From an uncultured Corynebacterium sp. (lineage in GTDB: Bacteria; Actinomycetota; Actinomycetes; Mycobacteriales; Mycobacteriaceae): a DNA stretch of 30,856 bases. The position numbers and the translations under genes were made by a program. Under the pieces are notes generated by a model. It was not told where the DNA came from, searched no databases, and saw only the letters and a list, made by a program, of their open reading frames with translations. The DNA lies in the NCBI GenBank assembly GCA_946220775.1, contig CAMIFC010000024.1:1-30856 (forward strand). The letters run 5' to 3'. This document shows positions 7,455 through 14,818 of this stretch, in pieces (position 1 is the stretch's first letter; each line of letters starts with the position of its first letter).

Positions 7455-7859
7455 ATGTCAGATTTCGAGAGCACACGCACGGCGTTCATGGTGGCTCGGG
7501 AACGGGCAGACGTAGCCACAGCTTTTGAGCGGGCCACGCTGCATATGGCGATCTATGATGCACGCAAGGCGGGTATGTCGATTAGAGAAGCCGCCGCTGC
7601 TTTGCGAGTCCCGAAATCCACCGTTGCCCGCCATTGGCGAGGTCGCTCGACGGGGAGGGACGATTTGCCGGTCTGGGGTTCACCGAGTTCATGGCGTGAG
7701 GCTCATGAGGCGGTCTGGGCTCATGACCCTAGGCAGCTCGCCGATACTTTTATCCCTTATGAATGGGTTGAGACCGACGGCGTGCGATCCGTCCGGGCTC
7801 GATCCCGCGGGGTCGCTGTCCTGCGGAAAACAGAGGCAGAGAAGTCAGTAGGTAAGTGA
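7455..7859 (+). CDS. Small helix-turn-helix DNA-binding protein
   Basis: The 134-residue protein has a clear HTH at residues about 42-62 (SIREAAAALRVPKSTVARHW) of the Hin/resolvase-like kind, preceded by a helical stretch (VARERADVATAFERATLHMAIYDA spans about 13-36). The C-terminal half, with HDPRQLADTFIPYEW, is not recognised. A strong ribosome site (GAGAGGGGAAG) precedes ATG 7455, and two palindromes lie directly upstream, suggesting self-regulation. Plasmid-type regulator is the best description. A specific role is not visible. Confidence 0.7.
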   Translation: MSDFESTRTAFMVARERADVATAFERATLHMAIYDARKAGMSIREAAAALRVPKSTVARHWRGRSTGRDDLPVWGSPSSWREAHEAVWAHDPRQLADTFIPYEWVETDGVRSVRARSRGVAVLRKTEAEKSVGK

Positions 7860-7899
7860 AGAGCGACTGGCGACGCACGAGAGAAAGGAACCATGAATC

Positions 7900-8214
7900 A
7901 TGGGAAACATCGGGAAAATCACCAAGCTCGTATACACACCCCAGAACCCGGAGGCTGACACCATTTCGGTTGTTCGAGCCTACGTGCATAAAGCAGGACG
8001 GCTCGACGAAGATCTTTCACGCCAGATTTCTTTACTCGAACGTCTGCTTGAAGAGAACGCAGATTCCGACTGTCAGCCGGACTTTAAGTGGATAGTTGAG
8101 AAGGGAGTCACGGAGTCCTTGGCTTCCCTCCAGGAGAGTCAAAGGGCGGCCCATCAATCGCTAAAGCGATTGCTTCGCTTGCAGGACTATTTGACGTTGC
8201 AGTCGCAGCAGTAG
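7900..8214 (+). CDS. Hypothetical helical protein, possibly resolvase-linked
   Basis: I do not recognise this 104-residue protein. It starts MGNIGKITKLVYTPQNPEADT, and the rest is mostly helical and charged (LDEDLSRQISLLERLLEENA; ESLASLQESQRAAHQSLKRLLRL), with no signal peptide or membrane segment. AAGGA lies 9 nt before the ATG. It lies 40 bases after the HTH gene and 43 bases before a resolvase gene on the same strand, so the three may be one transcript. A DNA-binding accessory role is possible but not shown. Confidence 0.55.
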   Translation: MGNIGKITKLVYTPQNPEADTISVVRAYVHKAGRLDEDLSRQISLLERLLEENADSDCQPDFKWIVEKGVTESLASLQESQRAAHQSLKRLLRLQDYLTLQSQQ

Positions 8215-8257
8215 CGACTGGGATGAATCTGTCTGGTTCAAAGCTGGGGATGCAGTG

Positions 8258-8818
8258 ATGAAGATCGGTTATGCCCGTGTCTCTACCAAGGCGCAACAAG
8301 AATCCCTGGCGACCCAGCGCGAGACCCTGGAGACTGCTGGTTGTCAGAAGGTCTTTCACGACGTCGCCAGCGGCGTGAAGGCCTACCGTCCGGGATTGAC
8401 GGCCGCGATCGACTATTTACGTCCTGACGACACCCTGATTGTCACTCGCATCGACCGGTTAGGCCGTTCGATGCTTGATGCCTTGAAGACGCTCCTTGAT
8501 CTGGATGAACGCGGTATCCGGGTCCAGGCCCAGGATGTCGGGCTGGATACCGGCACAGCTATGGGTAAATTCGTCGTTCATGTGAATCTTGCTCTAGCCC
8601 AGATGGAGCGGGAACAGATGATCGAGCGCACCCGCGAGGGAATCGAACACGCGCGCAAAAACGGACGATTGCCCGGCCCGAAGCCGAAGTTGACCGGCCA
8701 TAAGAAGGCGGCCGCAATCGCGGCGGTGAAGTCTGGCATGTCCATGACCGAAGTTGGCAGACTCTATGGCGTCTCGCGATGGACGGTGCAACGGGCCGTT
8801 GCGGACGAGAAGAACTGA
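8258..8818 (+). CDS. Serine recombinase (resolvase family), second copy type
   Basis: The 186-residue protein is a full small serine recombinase. Seen: MKIGYARVSTKAQQESLATQ with catalytic Ser9, TRIDRLGRSMLDALK, LALAQMEREQMIERTREGI at the E-helix, a GRLPGPKPKL hinge, and a C-terminal HTH (SMTEVGRLYGVSRWTVQRAV). It is clearly different from the other three recombinases of the window in the middle domain (VQAQDVGLDTGTAMGKFVVH). ATG 8258 is preferred to GTG 8255. It could resolve plasmid multimers or belong to a lost transposon; no transposase is adjacent. Confidence 0.9.
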   Translation: MKIGYARVSTKAQQESLATQRETLETAGCQKVFHDVASGVKAYRPGLTAAIDYLRPDDTLIVTRIDRLGRSMLDALKTLLDLDERGIRVQAQDVGLDTGTAMGKFVVHVNLALAQMEREQMIERTREGIEHARKNGRLPGPKPKLTGHKKAAAIAAVKSGMSMTEVGRLYGVSRWTVQRAVADEKN

Positions 8819-8844
8819 TGACAATCTGTTGATGTGGCCCTATT

Positions 8845-8868
8845 GTGTAGGCGCATTTTGTGCTACAC
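8845..8868 (+). promoter_or_regulatory. Promoter/operator of the toxin-antitoxin-like pair
   Basis: GTGTAG at 8845-8850 and CTACAC at 8863-8868 form an inverted repeat, and TACACT (8864-8869) can serve as the -10 box. The ATG at 8876 lies where transcription would begin, so the first gene may be read from a leaderless mRNA; the GGAGG present is too close to that ATG to act normally. An RHH antitoxin could bind the palindrome. Confidence 0.5.
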
Positions 8869-8875
8869 TGGAGGT

Positions 8876-9145
8876 ATGAACAACGTAGAGATGATCCCCC
8901 AGGCACAGCGGCATGGAGTCACCAAGACTGACGCCATGTATGCCATGTTCTACGCCAAGAAAAAGGTCAACATTCCCGGTCGTGACGGGCACGCTGATGC
9001 CACGTTGTTCATTGGTCACCCGCACGGGCAGACCGAGCGATATTTGGAAGTCATCGCCGAGATCAAGGCCTCACGTCGAATCGTCATCTTTCACGCGATG
9101 GAACTATCCGATAAGTTCCGCCACTATCTCTACCAGGAGGACTAG
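8876..9145 (+). CDS. Putative toxin of a type II toxin-antitoxin pair
   Basis: The 89-residue protein has the pattern of small toxin-like proteins: an N-terminal helix QAQRHGVTKTDAMYAMFY, a strand segment NIPGRDGHADATLFIGHPHG, then RYLEVIAEIK and RRIVIFHAMELSDKFRHYL. The H-G-V-x-x-x-D-A start and the I-x-H/F-H-A-M-x-L-x-x-K-F/R-x-x-L end recall the BrnT/DUF4258-like fold, known for RNase toxins. It is followed after two bases by an RHH protein with a GGAGG site, the usual order for such modules. The toxin role is inferred from fold-like pattern and context, not from active-site identity. Confidence 0.6.
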   Translation: MNNVEMIPQAQRHGVTKTDAMYAMFYAKKKVNIPGRDGHADATLFIGHPHGQTERYLEVIAEIKASRRIVIFHAMELSDKFRHYLYQED

Positions 9146-9147
9146 TC

Positions 9148-9483
9148 ATGAGCACTGCCGAAGAGTACGACTACTACCAGAAGTTGATGGCCGATATTGA
9201 GTCTGGCCAGGTGCAGCCCAAGCCTGAGACTCTGGAAACCAACCCCAGCCAGGGCCGGGAGGCGATTCTGGCAGCCACTGGCGCGACCAGCTTTGATGAA
9301 GCCGTCGAAATCGCGGTAGGTCGCCCCCGTCTCGGGGAATCTACCGGGGCCTCGCCATCTGTGAGGGCGCGAGTACCTCAGGCGCTCAAAGACCGCTTAG
9401 ACGCTTATGCCCAAGCTCATGACCGCAAACCCAGTGAAATCATGCGCGAAGCGCTTAGTGCCTACCTGGATAAAGTGGCTTAG
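9148..9483 (+). CDS. Ribbon-helix-helix antitoxin-like protein
   Basis: The 111-residue protein has a disordered acidic N-terminal part (EEYDYYQKLMADIESGQVQP) that would wrap the toxin. A C-terminal RHH DNA-binding domain covers about residues 70-109 (SVRARVPQALKDRL followed by DAYAQAHDRKPSEIMREALS). Its start is 2 bases after the toxin stop with GGAGG before it, so the two are co-translated in near fixed ratio. It likely neutralises the upstream protein and represses the shared promoter with its GTGTAG/CTACAC palindrome. The module would stabilise the plasmid. Confidence 0.65.
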   Translation: MSTAEEYDYYQKLMADIESGQVQPKPETLETNPSQGREAILAATGATSFDEAVEIAVGRPRLGESTGASPSVRARVPQALKDRLDAYAQAHDRKPSEIMREALSAYLDKVA

Positions 9484-9491
9484 TTCCTGCC

Positions 9492-9800
9492 GTGTCTCTC
9501 GGTGACTACCGCAAGCCGCAGAATACTGCTGGGCTCGATGAAGAACCGGGCACCATTACCGCCCGACAATTGCGGGCGATAGCTCGACTCTCTAAGGCGC
9601 TTCCCGAGGAAGTGTTTAGTCTTTACTGTCTGGCTGTGGGGGCCGGACTGATCGAGCGCGTGCCGACTCTGAGTGAATTTGCCGCAGGATTGTTGATTGA
9701 AGGTCTTCAGAATGGTGACCCGTGTGCTGTGACGGTCCATCGACCAATGGCTGGAACAGTAGGGAGCCTATTGGAGCGCAGCGTGGCTGCGCCTTACTAG
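9492..9800 (+). CDS. Hypothetical protein
   Basis: I do not recognise this 102-residue protein. It begins at a GTG eight bases after the antitoxin stop, without a clear ribosome site, so coupling to the antitoxin gene would be needed. Its middle, ITARQLRAIARLSKALPEEV, and LSEFAAGLLIEGL look helical. Same-strand position and short spacing suggest it is the third gene of the toxin-antitoxin transcript. It may be accessory or not functional. Confidence 0.45.
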   Translation: MSLGDYRKPQNTAGLDEEPGTITARQLRAIARLSKALPEEVFSLYCLAVGAGLIERVPTLSEFAAGLLIEGLQNGDPCAVTVHRPMAGTVGSLLERSVAAPY

Positions 9801-9819
9801 CCAATATATCTTCCACGTC

Positions 9820-9906
9820 ATGAAGCTACGGAAGAAGACGCGAGATCGGGTCGTGGACGAGTTGGAACGTAGGGTCAAGCAGGAAGCGAGCGGAAGGAGG
9901 CCGTGA
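9820..9906 (+). CDS. Possible 28-residue basic peptide
   Basis: A short frame (MKLRKKTRDRVVDELERRV then 9 more residues) ends in a TGA that overlaps the GTG of the next small gene, the kind of overlap seen in coupled genes. It has no strong ribosome site of its own. It may simply be a leader for the next frame. Confidence 0.25.
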   Translation: MKLRKKTRDRVVDELERRVKQEASGRRP

Positions 9907-10076
9907 GGAGCGAGAAGAATATTGATCATGAAGCCCTGAGCCGCTGGGCTGAATCCGACGTGATGCCGGAGGCAATCAGAAACGCCAAGCGTGTGAGCGA
10001 AGGGACCGACCAGAGCCGGGCTGCGACATGGTCCATGCTCGAAGCAGCCGCCAGGTACGCCTGCCCAAGACGATGA
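9903..10076 (+). CDS. Small hypothetical protein (57 residues)
   Basis: A short frame begins with GTG 9903, directly behind a very good ribosome site (GGAAGGAGG), and gives MRSEKNIDHEALSRWAESDV continuing with MPEAIRNAKRVSEGTDQSRA and an Ala-rich helix. The composition (acidic start, helical body) and the ribosome site make it a likely real gene. No function can be given. It follows on the same strand as the toxin-antitoxin group. Confidence 0.5.
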   Translation: MRSEKNIDHEALSRWAESDVMPEAIRNAKRVSEGTDQSRAATWSMLEAAARYACPRR

Positions 10077-10233
10077 ACGAGGCCAGAAAATCTAGAGCTT
10101 CAACGATGGTATCCATATGACCCCCTAGTTCAGTTGAAGGGCCGAACATTGATAGCAAGGCTACCGGGGGCAGCCTTCATGGTGTCATCATTTCCGGCAG
10201 GGAGCGGATGCTTCATTCGCTAGTGTCGAGGGC

Positions 10234-10720
10234 ATGAGCGAAGAGCAGCGCCAGTTTTGCCCGAAGGCCATCAAAGACTTGGATCCGGCTGGATTGTTGG
10301 GTTTGGGCCGAGGCTATTGGTGATGATGGCTATGGCCGGTTCTGGACTTCCCCTGCGGTTGGTCGGCAGAAGATGATTCGTGCTCACCGTTACGCTCTGG
10401 GGTTGGTTCATGGTGGCCTGGATACTATCGCCGATCTTCAGGCCTGCCATGTCTGTGATAACCCGATCTGTGTCCGGGTCGAACCCGACGGGGCCTCTCA
10501 TGTTTATCTCGGTACGCGGGAGTCAAACATGACCGATCGGGCCGACCGGGGCCGGCATAATCTCCAGTTTGCCGCAGCGTTCTTCCGCCACCAGTCACCT
10601 GCCGAACGAGGCCGCCGATCCCGGGCACTACGGGATCTAATCCGGGATCAGGGTTATGACCGGGAGGCTATCAAAGCGATGATGCTAGGACTCGCTCGAG
10701 GTCAAAGCACTCTCTTCTGA
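10234..10720 (+). pseudogene. Frameshifted HNH endonuclease gene
   Basis: The C-terminal frame (from about 10292) reads CWVWAEAIGDDGYGRFW, RAHRYALGL, ACHVCDNPICVRV and HVYLGTRESNMTDRADRGRHN. This is the plain pattern of small phage/plasmid HNH nucleases: the CxxCDNPxC knuckle, His, then the GTxxxNMxD helix. That frame has a stop at 10235 and no start before ATG 10373. The expected N-terminus, MSEEQRQFCPKAIKDLDPAG, is in another frame from ATG 10234. A one-base shift near 10288-10294 joins the two. Either a recent frameshift or a sequencing error; an internal start at 10373 would give 115 residues lacking the first strand. The end overlaps the convergent gene by 36 bases. Confidence 0.65.
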
Positions 10721-11131
10721 ATCACTACTCGTCGTGGTGTGCTGGTCGTTGTTCTGATCCGAACGGTCTGTGTTGTTCTCGGGCGCCTCATCCGTGTTGC
10801 GTTCACCGGCCAGAAGGAACGAGCGCACCTCCTGCGGTGAGAGCTGCAGACGTTCACCAATTTCTTTGTTCGTCAGGCCTTCGTCTTTCATCGAGACGAC
10901 GAGTTGCCCTGCTCGCGCGGTGACCGGATCCAGCGAGGCCAACTCCCCTTCCAGCTTGGCGATCTTGTCCTTCAGCGCTTGGCGTTTTTTCTCGAAATCG
11001 AAGGTCTCCAAGAAGAACGCTTCGGCCTTATCCAGTAGCCGCCGTTCCTTCTTGATGGAGGCTTCCGCGGCGGCTTTGGCTCGTTCGCGTGCAGCTGTCT
11101 TCGTCGCTGACTTCCGTTTCGTCCCAGCCAT
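10685..11131 (-). CDS. Coiled-coil plus HTH plasmid protein
   Basis: The 148-residue protein starts with a basic Ala/Lys-rich helix and a long coiled coil (about residues 12-66, with KKRQALKDKIAKLEGELASL). It then has an HTH-like segment at about 80-108 (LTNKEIGERLQLSPQEVRSFL) and a Ser/Thr/Asp/Glu-rich tail that is probably disordered. GGGAGG lies 6 bases before ATG 11131. No family name is recognised; a plasmid partition accessory or regulator is possible. The region upstream contains several TGTGCAC-type palindromes that it could bind. Confidence 0.6.
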   Translation of the reverse strand: MAGTKRKSATKTAARERAKAAAEASIKKERRLLDKAEAFFLETFDFEKKRQALKDKIAKLEGELASLDPVTARAGQLVVSMKDEGLTNKEIGERLQLSPQEVRSFLLAGERNTDEAPENNTDRSDQNNDQHTTTSSDSEESALTSSES

Positions 11132-11176
11132 GTGGAACCTCCCATATCCCTAGCGCTCACCACTGAAAAACAAGGA

Positions 11177-11221
11177 CCCGCCGGGGTACGGCTGCAAAAG
11201 GTTTCATCATGCCCCGGCGGG
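11177..11221. repeat. GC-rich inverted repeat with 25-base loop
   Basis: CCCGCCGGGG (11177-11186) and CCCCGGCGGG (11212-11221) are perfect complements. The stem lies 46 bases upstream of the coiled-coil/HTH gene start, inside the 461-base non-coding region 11132-11592. It could be a leader hairpin; no T-run follows. Confidence 0.5.
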
Positions 11222-11248
11222 GTGGTTTCGATCTTACACAGTCGGCAC

Positions 11249-11322
11249 GCTGTGCACATGAGATCAGCCTGCTCGACTGAGGGACGAAGAAGAATCTGGC
11301 AGGCTGATCTCATGTGCACAGC
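11249..11322. repeat. Perfect 24-bp inverted repeat containing TGTGCAC motifs
   Basis: Arms 11249-11272 and 11299-11322 are exact reverse complements (outer part GCTGTGCACATGAG), with a 26-base spacer. CATGTGCAC occurs again at 11377-11385, and related TGCACATG/TGTGCAC words occur at 16422-16440 and 16852-16859. It lies between a minus-strand HTH gene and a plus-strand gene, so it may be a shared control site, a replication element or a transposon remnant. Confidence 0.65.
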
Positions 11323-11592
11323 TCACGAATGCTGGACAGTTCCCGCACACAAGCTCTCCCCCGTTCCTCCTCCGATCATGTGCACGGCACCTGCCCACAA
11401 TCGTGGCCTCTTGTGCAAAATCGCGGCCAGCATAGAACTACCCGGACCCCAACAGATCGTCCAAACCATCCCTCATACTTCGGTCGGTTTTTCCTCCTGA
11501 TTGTCGTCACACCTCTTGCACTCAGTGACCCAGGGTGAGACTCATGAATCATTCGTAATAAGTATTTTCGTCCTGACGATATTATTGGGGGC

Positions 11593-12456
11593 ATGACAAC
11601 CACCCGCACTTGTCCTGAATGTGGCCAGCGAGTCCCTGCGAAAAATGGTCCAGGACGCCCGGCTGTGTATTGTTCGAGCGCTTGTCGAAAGAAAGCTCAT
11701 CAGATCCGTCAGGTAGCACAACTACGCGGTGAACCCATCCGCATCATCCGTGAGCCGGCACCGAAACCCGTGACCAAAACAGTGCTGCGTACCCGCACCG
11801 TTTATAAGAAACCGACCCGTCCGGAACTGTCTGCATTACTTCGAGACGATCCTGTTTTTCTCAGTGAGGTTCTCGAGGATTTGCGTGCGTTTCTCGGCCA
11901 TCGCAATGTCCCGGTCTCGACTCAGAAAATGCTTGCTTCCAGGCTCGGAGAGGTGATCATTCGCCTCTATAGAGCCCAGTCAGGCCTGGCAGTTCATTCT
12001 GATCTCCCAGAGAATTCAACGGGGCTCGCTCCCGGTGACTGGGCCACCGCAGCGACAGAAACGGGCACAGTCGAAGAGCTGGTAGCTGCTGTGCAAGCGC
12101 ACCGAGCCCGGCTTATTCAACAGGAAGAATCTGAGAAACAGTTCGCGCGGTATCGGAAGGATCGGGAGCAGGAGCGGATCGAGGCTAAGCATCGAGAAGC
12201 CGACCGCCGTCTGGATGAAGTGCGACGGAAAGCAGATCGCCTGGAGGCAACTTATGAACAGGCTCGCGTGAAAGGGGAAGCTGCAGATCATGCTTATCAG
12301 GTGTGGCAGAAGTACGGGAATGAGCTGAAAGAGAAAGTTGAACAGCAGCAGGAGGAGCTACAGAAGACCCGCCGGCTCAACGAGATCCTCGAGCAACGAG
12401 TCGCCACCACCAAGCCGACCAAAACCGGCCCCGGCGCTAGCTTTTACCGACAGTAA
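11593..12456 (+). CDS. Zinc-ribbon and coiled-coil plasmid protein (KfrA-like layout)
   Basis: The 287-residue protein has an N-terminal zinc site with Cys7, Cys10, Cys27 and Cys31 (TCPECGQRVP, then GRPAVYCSSACRKKAHQIR), a layout frequent in actinobacterial plasmid proteins. A mixed central domain follows (about 75-165, SALLRDDPVFLSEVLEDL). A long charged coiled coil then runs from about 170 to 275 (RYRKDREQERIEAKHREA, LKEKVEQQQEELQKTRRL). DNA-binding head plus coiled coil recalls KfrA-type plasmid stability proteins, but the head is different; the function is not established. A GGGGG stretch precedes ATG 11593. The upstream AATAAGTATT...GTCctGAC...ATTATT imperfect palindrome may be its operator. 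Confidence 0.65.
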   Translation: MTTTRTCPECGQRVPAKNGPGRPAVYCSSACRKKAHQIRQVAQLRGEPIRIIREPAPKPVTKTVLRTRTVYKKPTRPELSALLRDDPVFLSEVLEDLRAFLGHRNVPVSTQKMLASRLGEVIIRLYRAQSGLAVHSDLPENSTGLAPGDWATAATETGTVEELVAAVQAHRARLIQQEESEKQFARYRKDREQERIEAKHREADRRLDEVRRKADRLEATYEQARVKGEAADHAYQVWQKYGNELKEKVEQQQEELQKTRRLNEILEQRVATTKPTKTGPGASFYRQ

Positions 12457-13184
12457 GCCCACCCAACAGATCCGAAACTCGCAGGGGTGGAAGCATCCCT
12501 CGTAGACGAACGTAGGCCAGGCTGGGATGAGCAAGCGCCGCCTACTGTGGAATATCGATACACGGACAGGTGGAGATCATCAGCATCGTGTCAGGGGATG
12601 GTTGGTTCCGATGTACACAATGTCGAAGGAACTCAGTACAGACGCAATAGACAACGGCCACACAGACTCCAAAGGCTTCGATTCCAGGAGGAGAAGCCAC
12701 CAACATCTGTAGGGATGGGACACTGAAGTATCCCTCGAGCGAAGAAACCCCAGGGCGGCCAAACGTAGCCCAAAGAGACCTTGGAGTCCGGACCGGCAGC
12801 GAACCTTCGTACCCAATTGGGATCTACTCGACAGCACCCAGTCCGTTTCTTTACTGCCAGTTTTAGGACCTCGGAGAGTCACGCATCAATCCGCAGGTTC
12901 CCCGTAGTTCACTGGCTGAGGTTCTTCCCCGAGGGGTATCGATTGGACACGGTGGGCAAATGGAGAACGGTGGCAGGTTCCTGAAGACAGTGAAGGGCTG
13001 GTCGGCTGTTGTAGTGCAATCAACCCGTGAGGTGGAGACACTGACAGAAAATGCTCACAGTGATCTCCTCCTACCGGATAGATGGTGGTCCGACAGGTCC
13101 GTTGAATGCGGCAGAGTCTCAACTGCACAACTGCGGATCGACACGCCGCTTCCCTTAACGACATTACAATGCAATCATAGGAAT
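12457..13184. other. 728 bases without a recognisable gene, upstream of the replication unit
   Basis: All open frames here are short, overlap each other and look unlike proteins. I saw no iteron series, no clear DnaA box and no strong AT-rich block. Its place just before the RHH-Rep unit makes it a candidate for the replication origin or an incompatibility region, but nothing seen proves it. Confidence 0.4.
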
Positions 13185-13397
13185 ATGGCACGAACAATCA
13201 GACGTCAGGGCAAAGGATCCGTGATCCGCACCCAGGTGTATCTACCTCCTGACGTCCGAGACGCGATTGCAGAACGTGCCAAACAACTAGAGGTATCAAA
13301 CTCCGCAGTCATTGCAGAGACGATGGCTCGGTCTCTGGACGTTCCGGGCCATGACCTGCCTCAGAAAAAAGACCATAGAAAAGCGGGCGATCTGTAA
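13185..13397 (+). CDS. CopG-like ribbon-helix-helix protein, probable copy-number repressor
   Basis: The 70-residue protein is almost entirely one RHH domain: basic start MARTIRRQGKGS, strand IRTQVYLPPDV, helices DAIAERAKQLEVSNSAVIAE and MARSLD, then a charged tail. Dimeric RHH proteins of this size bind operators; CopG of pMV158 represses its own and the rep promoter. Here the gene sits just before a predicted antisense RNA and the replication initiator gene, the same order as copG-ctRNA-repB of pMV158. I start at ATG 13185 (AGGA close upstream), not at the longer frame from 12960, whose first 75 residues look non-coding. Confidence 0.7.
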   Translation: MARTIRRQGKGSVIRTQVYLPPDVRDAIAERAKQLEVSNSAVIAETMARSLDVPGHDLPQKKDHRKAGDL

Positions 13398-13466
13398 GGA
13401 TCGCCCGCTCCCAAACCTAAATCCCGCGCAAGTCGCCAAACTGATCGGGATTTATCACGAACCTGG
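13379..13466 (-). ncRNA. Predicted antisense (countertranscribed) RNA controlling rep
   Basis: On the minus strand TTGGAG (13502-13497), an 18-base spacer and TATATA (13478-13473) form a good promoter with start near 13466. The transcript would fold a hairpin from AAATCCCG/CGGGATTT (13419-13453) whose loop contains TTGGCG. This is the same hexamer found in antisense RNA loops of IncFII/IncB/IncI plasmids. It would end at a 10-base GC hairpin (GCGGGCGATC/GATCGCCCGC, 13383-13408) followed by TTTTC, a rho-independent terminator in this direction. Size (about 88 nt) and place in the rep leader fit a copy-control RNA. Known: such RNAs block leader-peptide translation or rep mRNA folding. The call rests on sequence only. 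Confidence 0.6.
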
Positions 13467-13477
13467 AGGTTCTATAT

Positions 13478-13519
13478 ATGCACTGCCCTGGAATAACTCC
13501 AAGGAGTATCTGTGTCTAG
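13478..13519 (+). CDS. 13-residue leader peptide overlapping the rep start
   Basis: The frame MHCPGITPRSICV has a strong ribosome site (CTGGAGG, 8 bases upstream) and stops at 13517-13519, eight bases into the rep gene that begins at GTG 13512. Ribosomes ending here are placed at the rep ribosome site AAGGAG (13501-13506), so rep translation may depend on leader translation, as known for IncFII (tap) and IncIalpha (repY). The predicted antisense RNA covers the bases just upstream of this peptide's ribosome site. Confidence 0.55.
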   Translation: MHCPGITPRSICV

Positions 13520-14702
13520 TGTAGCAACAAGCCGCCAGACAAGCACTACCCCGTACCGTGATTTACTTCCCTCCCAAACCCGCAGAGTCCGAGTCGAACA
13601 CGAACGTAAACCCTGGGTGCTCATGGGATCGATCCCCGAAGGCTACCGGCCACGACGCAACGTCATCGACTGGCGACGCCACGCCATCACCTGGCTCGAA
13701 CACCAAAACCGCCGCAACGACGCCCACACCCTACGACGTCGATTCATCGACTACCTCGCCACCGTCGACGACACCCGCACCCGCACCCTCTGGACTAGTT
13801 GGACCGCCACCGGTGTTGCCCTGAACACCAGCCGCGCCACCGTCGCACGCCTCTACGCCGAACTCCACACCGCCGGACTCCTCGTCACTGTCGCCCGCGG
13901 CCGCTCAGCTAAGCACACCCCCAAATCCACCGGACGCACCAAAAACGAAGCACCCATCTACGCCCTGATCACACCCCTGCAACAAACACAGGAACAGCCC
14001 CCATCTGTGCCTGTTGATGAAATTGAGACCCCGGACCCCATAGGAGGGTTAAAAGAACACCTACGCGCGCGCACGCGCGAAAGTTCCCCCAGATCGAGCC
14101 GCTACGCGGCCGGAATTACTTCCTGGCAGCGCGCTACGCGCGCCGCCTTTACTCACCTTGTAGCCCAGCGACCAGACTCTTCATGGTCACTTCATGCAAC
14201 GATAAAGCCTGAAACCAGGCTGGGGCGGCGAAGTGCCCAAAGGCAAGTGATCTGGGAATTGAGTTTGAACGTCCAAATGCACGTTTTGCGTGCTCGTGAC
14301 GCATCCACTGCTGCTGTCGCGGCCGAGATTCGAGACTTCATCCTGGCCGGATGGAACGTAGGGGACATCGTTCACGCACTGGACTACTCCCCCACCGGAC
14401 AACGCCACTGGTACACCGAATCAGGATTCATCCGCGCCGAAACCTGGCTACGACACCGACTCACAGCATGGCTACACGACGGTGAACCCATCCGCTCCCG
14501 AAGCCAACGACTCCAAGCCGAACGCGAACAACGCGCTGCTCAACGTCGCGCCGAAGCACGACGCCGCGAAGAACAACGTGTCCAGGCTGCCGCGCCGGAC
14601 TCCCCCGGACGTCGTGCCGTGCGCAGGCAATTGTTGATTTCCCGACTTGGTAGCGAACAAGCAGCACGACGACAACACCCAGAACTCTTCGAAAATGCCT
14701 GA
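13512..14702 (+). CDS. Putative plasmid replication initiator
   Basis: The 396-residue protein is basic and Arg-rich. It has a winged-helix-like segment at about residues 97-132 (SWTATGVALNTSRATVARLYAELHTAGLL, then VTVARGRS), the usual DNA-binding element of helper-type Rep proteins. A poorly conserved linker follows (about 155-200). Next comes a second domain with IWELSLNVQMHVLRARDAST and IRDFILAGWNVGDIVHALDYSPTG, and a charged C-terminal helix (LQAEREQRAAQRRAEARRREEQ). I chose GTG 13512 because AAGGAG lies 5 bases upstream. Context is strong: a CopG-like gene and antisense RNA upstream, parA-parB-like genes and ssb downstream. No exact Rep family is recognised, so initiator is an inference from context and fold pattern. 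Confidence 0.65.
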   Translation: MSSVATSRQTSTTPYRDLLPSQTRRVRVEHERKPWVLMGSIPEGYRPRRNVIDWRRHAITWLEHQNRRNDAHTLRRRFIDYLATVDDTRTRTLWTSWTATGVALNTSRATVARLYAELHTAGLLVTVARGRSAKHTPKSTGRTKNEAPIYALITPLQQTQEQPPSVPVDEIETPDPIGGLKEHLRARTRESSPRSSRYAAGITSWQRATRAAFTHLVAQRPDSSWSLHATIKPETRLGRRSAQRQVIWELSLNVQMHVLRARDASTAAVAAEIRDFILAGWNVGDIVHALDYSPTGQRHWYTESGFIRAETWLRHRLTAWLHDGEPIRSRSQRLQAEREQRAAQRRAEARRREEQRVQAAAPDSPGRRAVRRQLLISRLGSEQAARRQHPELFENA

Positions 14703-14768
14703 TGGCAAGATCGCCACAAACACTCATACCCACGACCCCACAAACCCGGTTTCGTGGTTGCCCGTATT

Positions 14769-14811
14769 CCCACATTTGGTGTTACCCGCAAATGTGGGTA
14801 TGTGGTAATGT
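14769..14811 (+). promoter_or_regulatory. parA promoter with partition palindrome
   Basis: A full palindrome ACCCGCA-AA-TGTGGGT at 14784-14799 and a degenerate one starting CCCACATTTGG at 14769 overlap a promoter (TTACCC at 14782, TAATGT at 14806-14811, 18-base spacer). The ATG of parA at 14819 sits where transcription would begin, so the mRNA may be leaderless. The RHH partner probably binds here to repress and to act at the centromere. Confidence 0.6.
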
Positions 14812-14818
14812 TGTCCGC

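Noticed and set aside
12487..12882. Several overlapping frames of 60-100 codons upstream of the replication genes
   Set aside because: They overlap each other on both strands, lack good ribosome sites and resemble no protein; I describe the region as non-coding.
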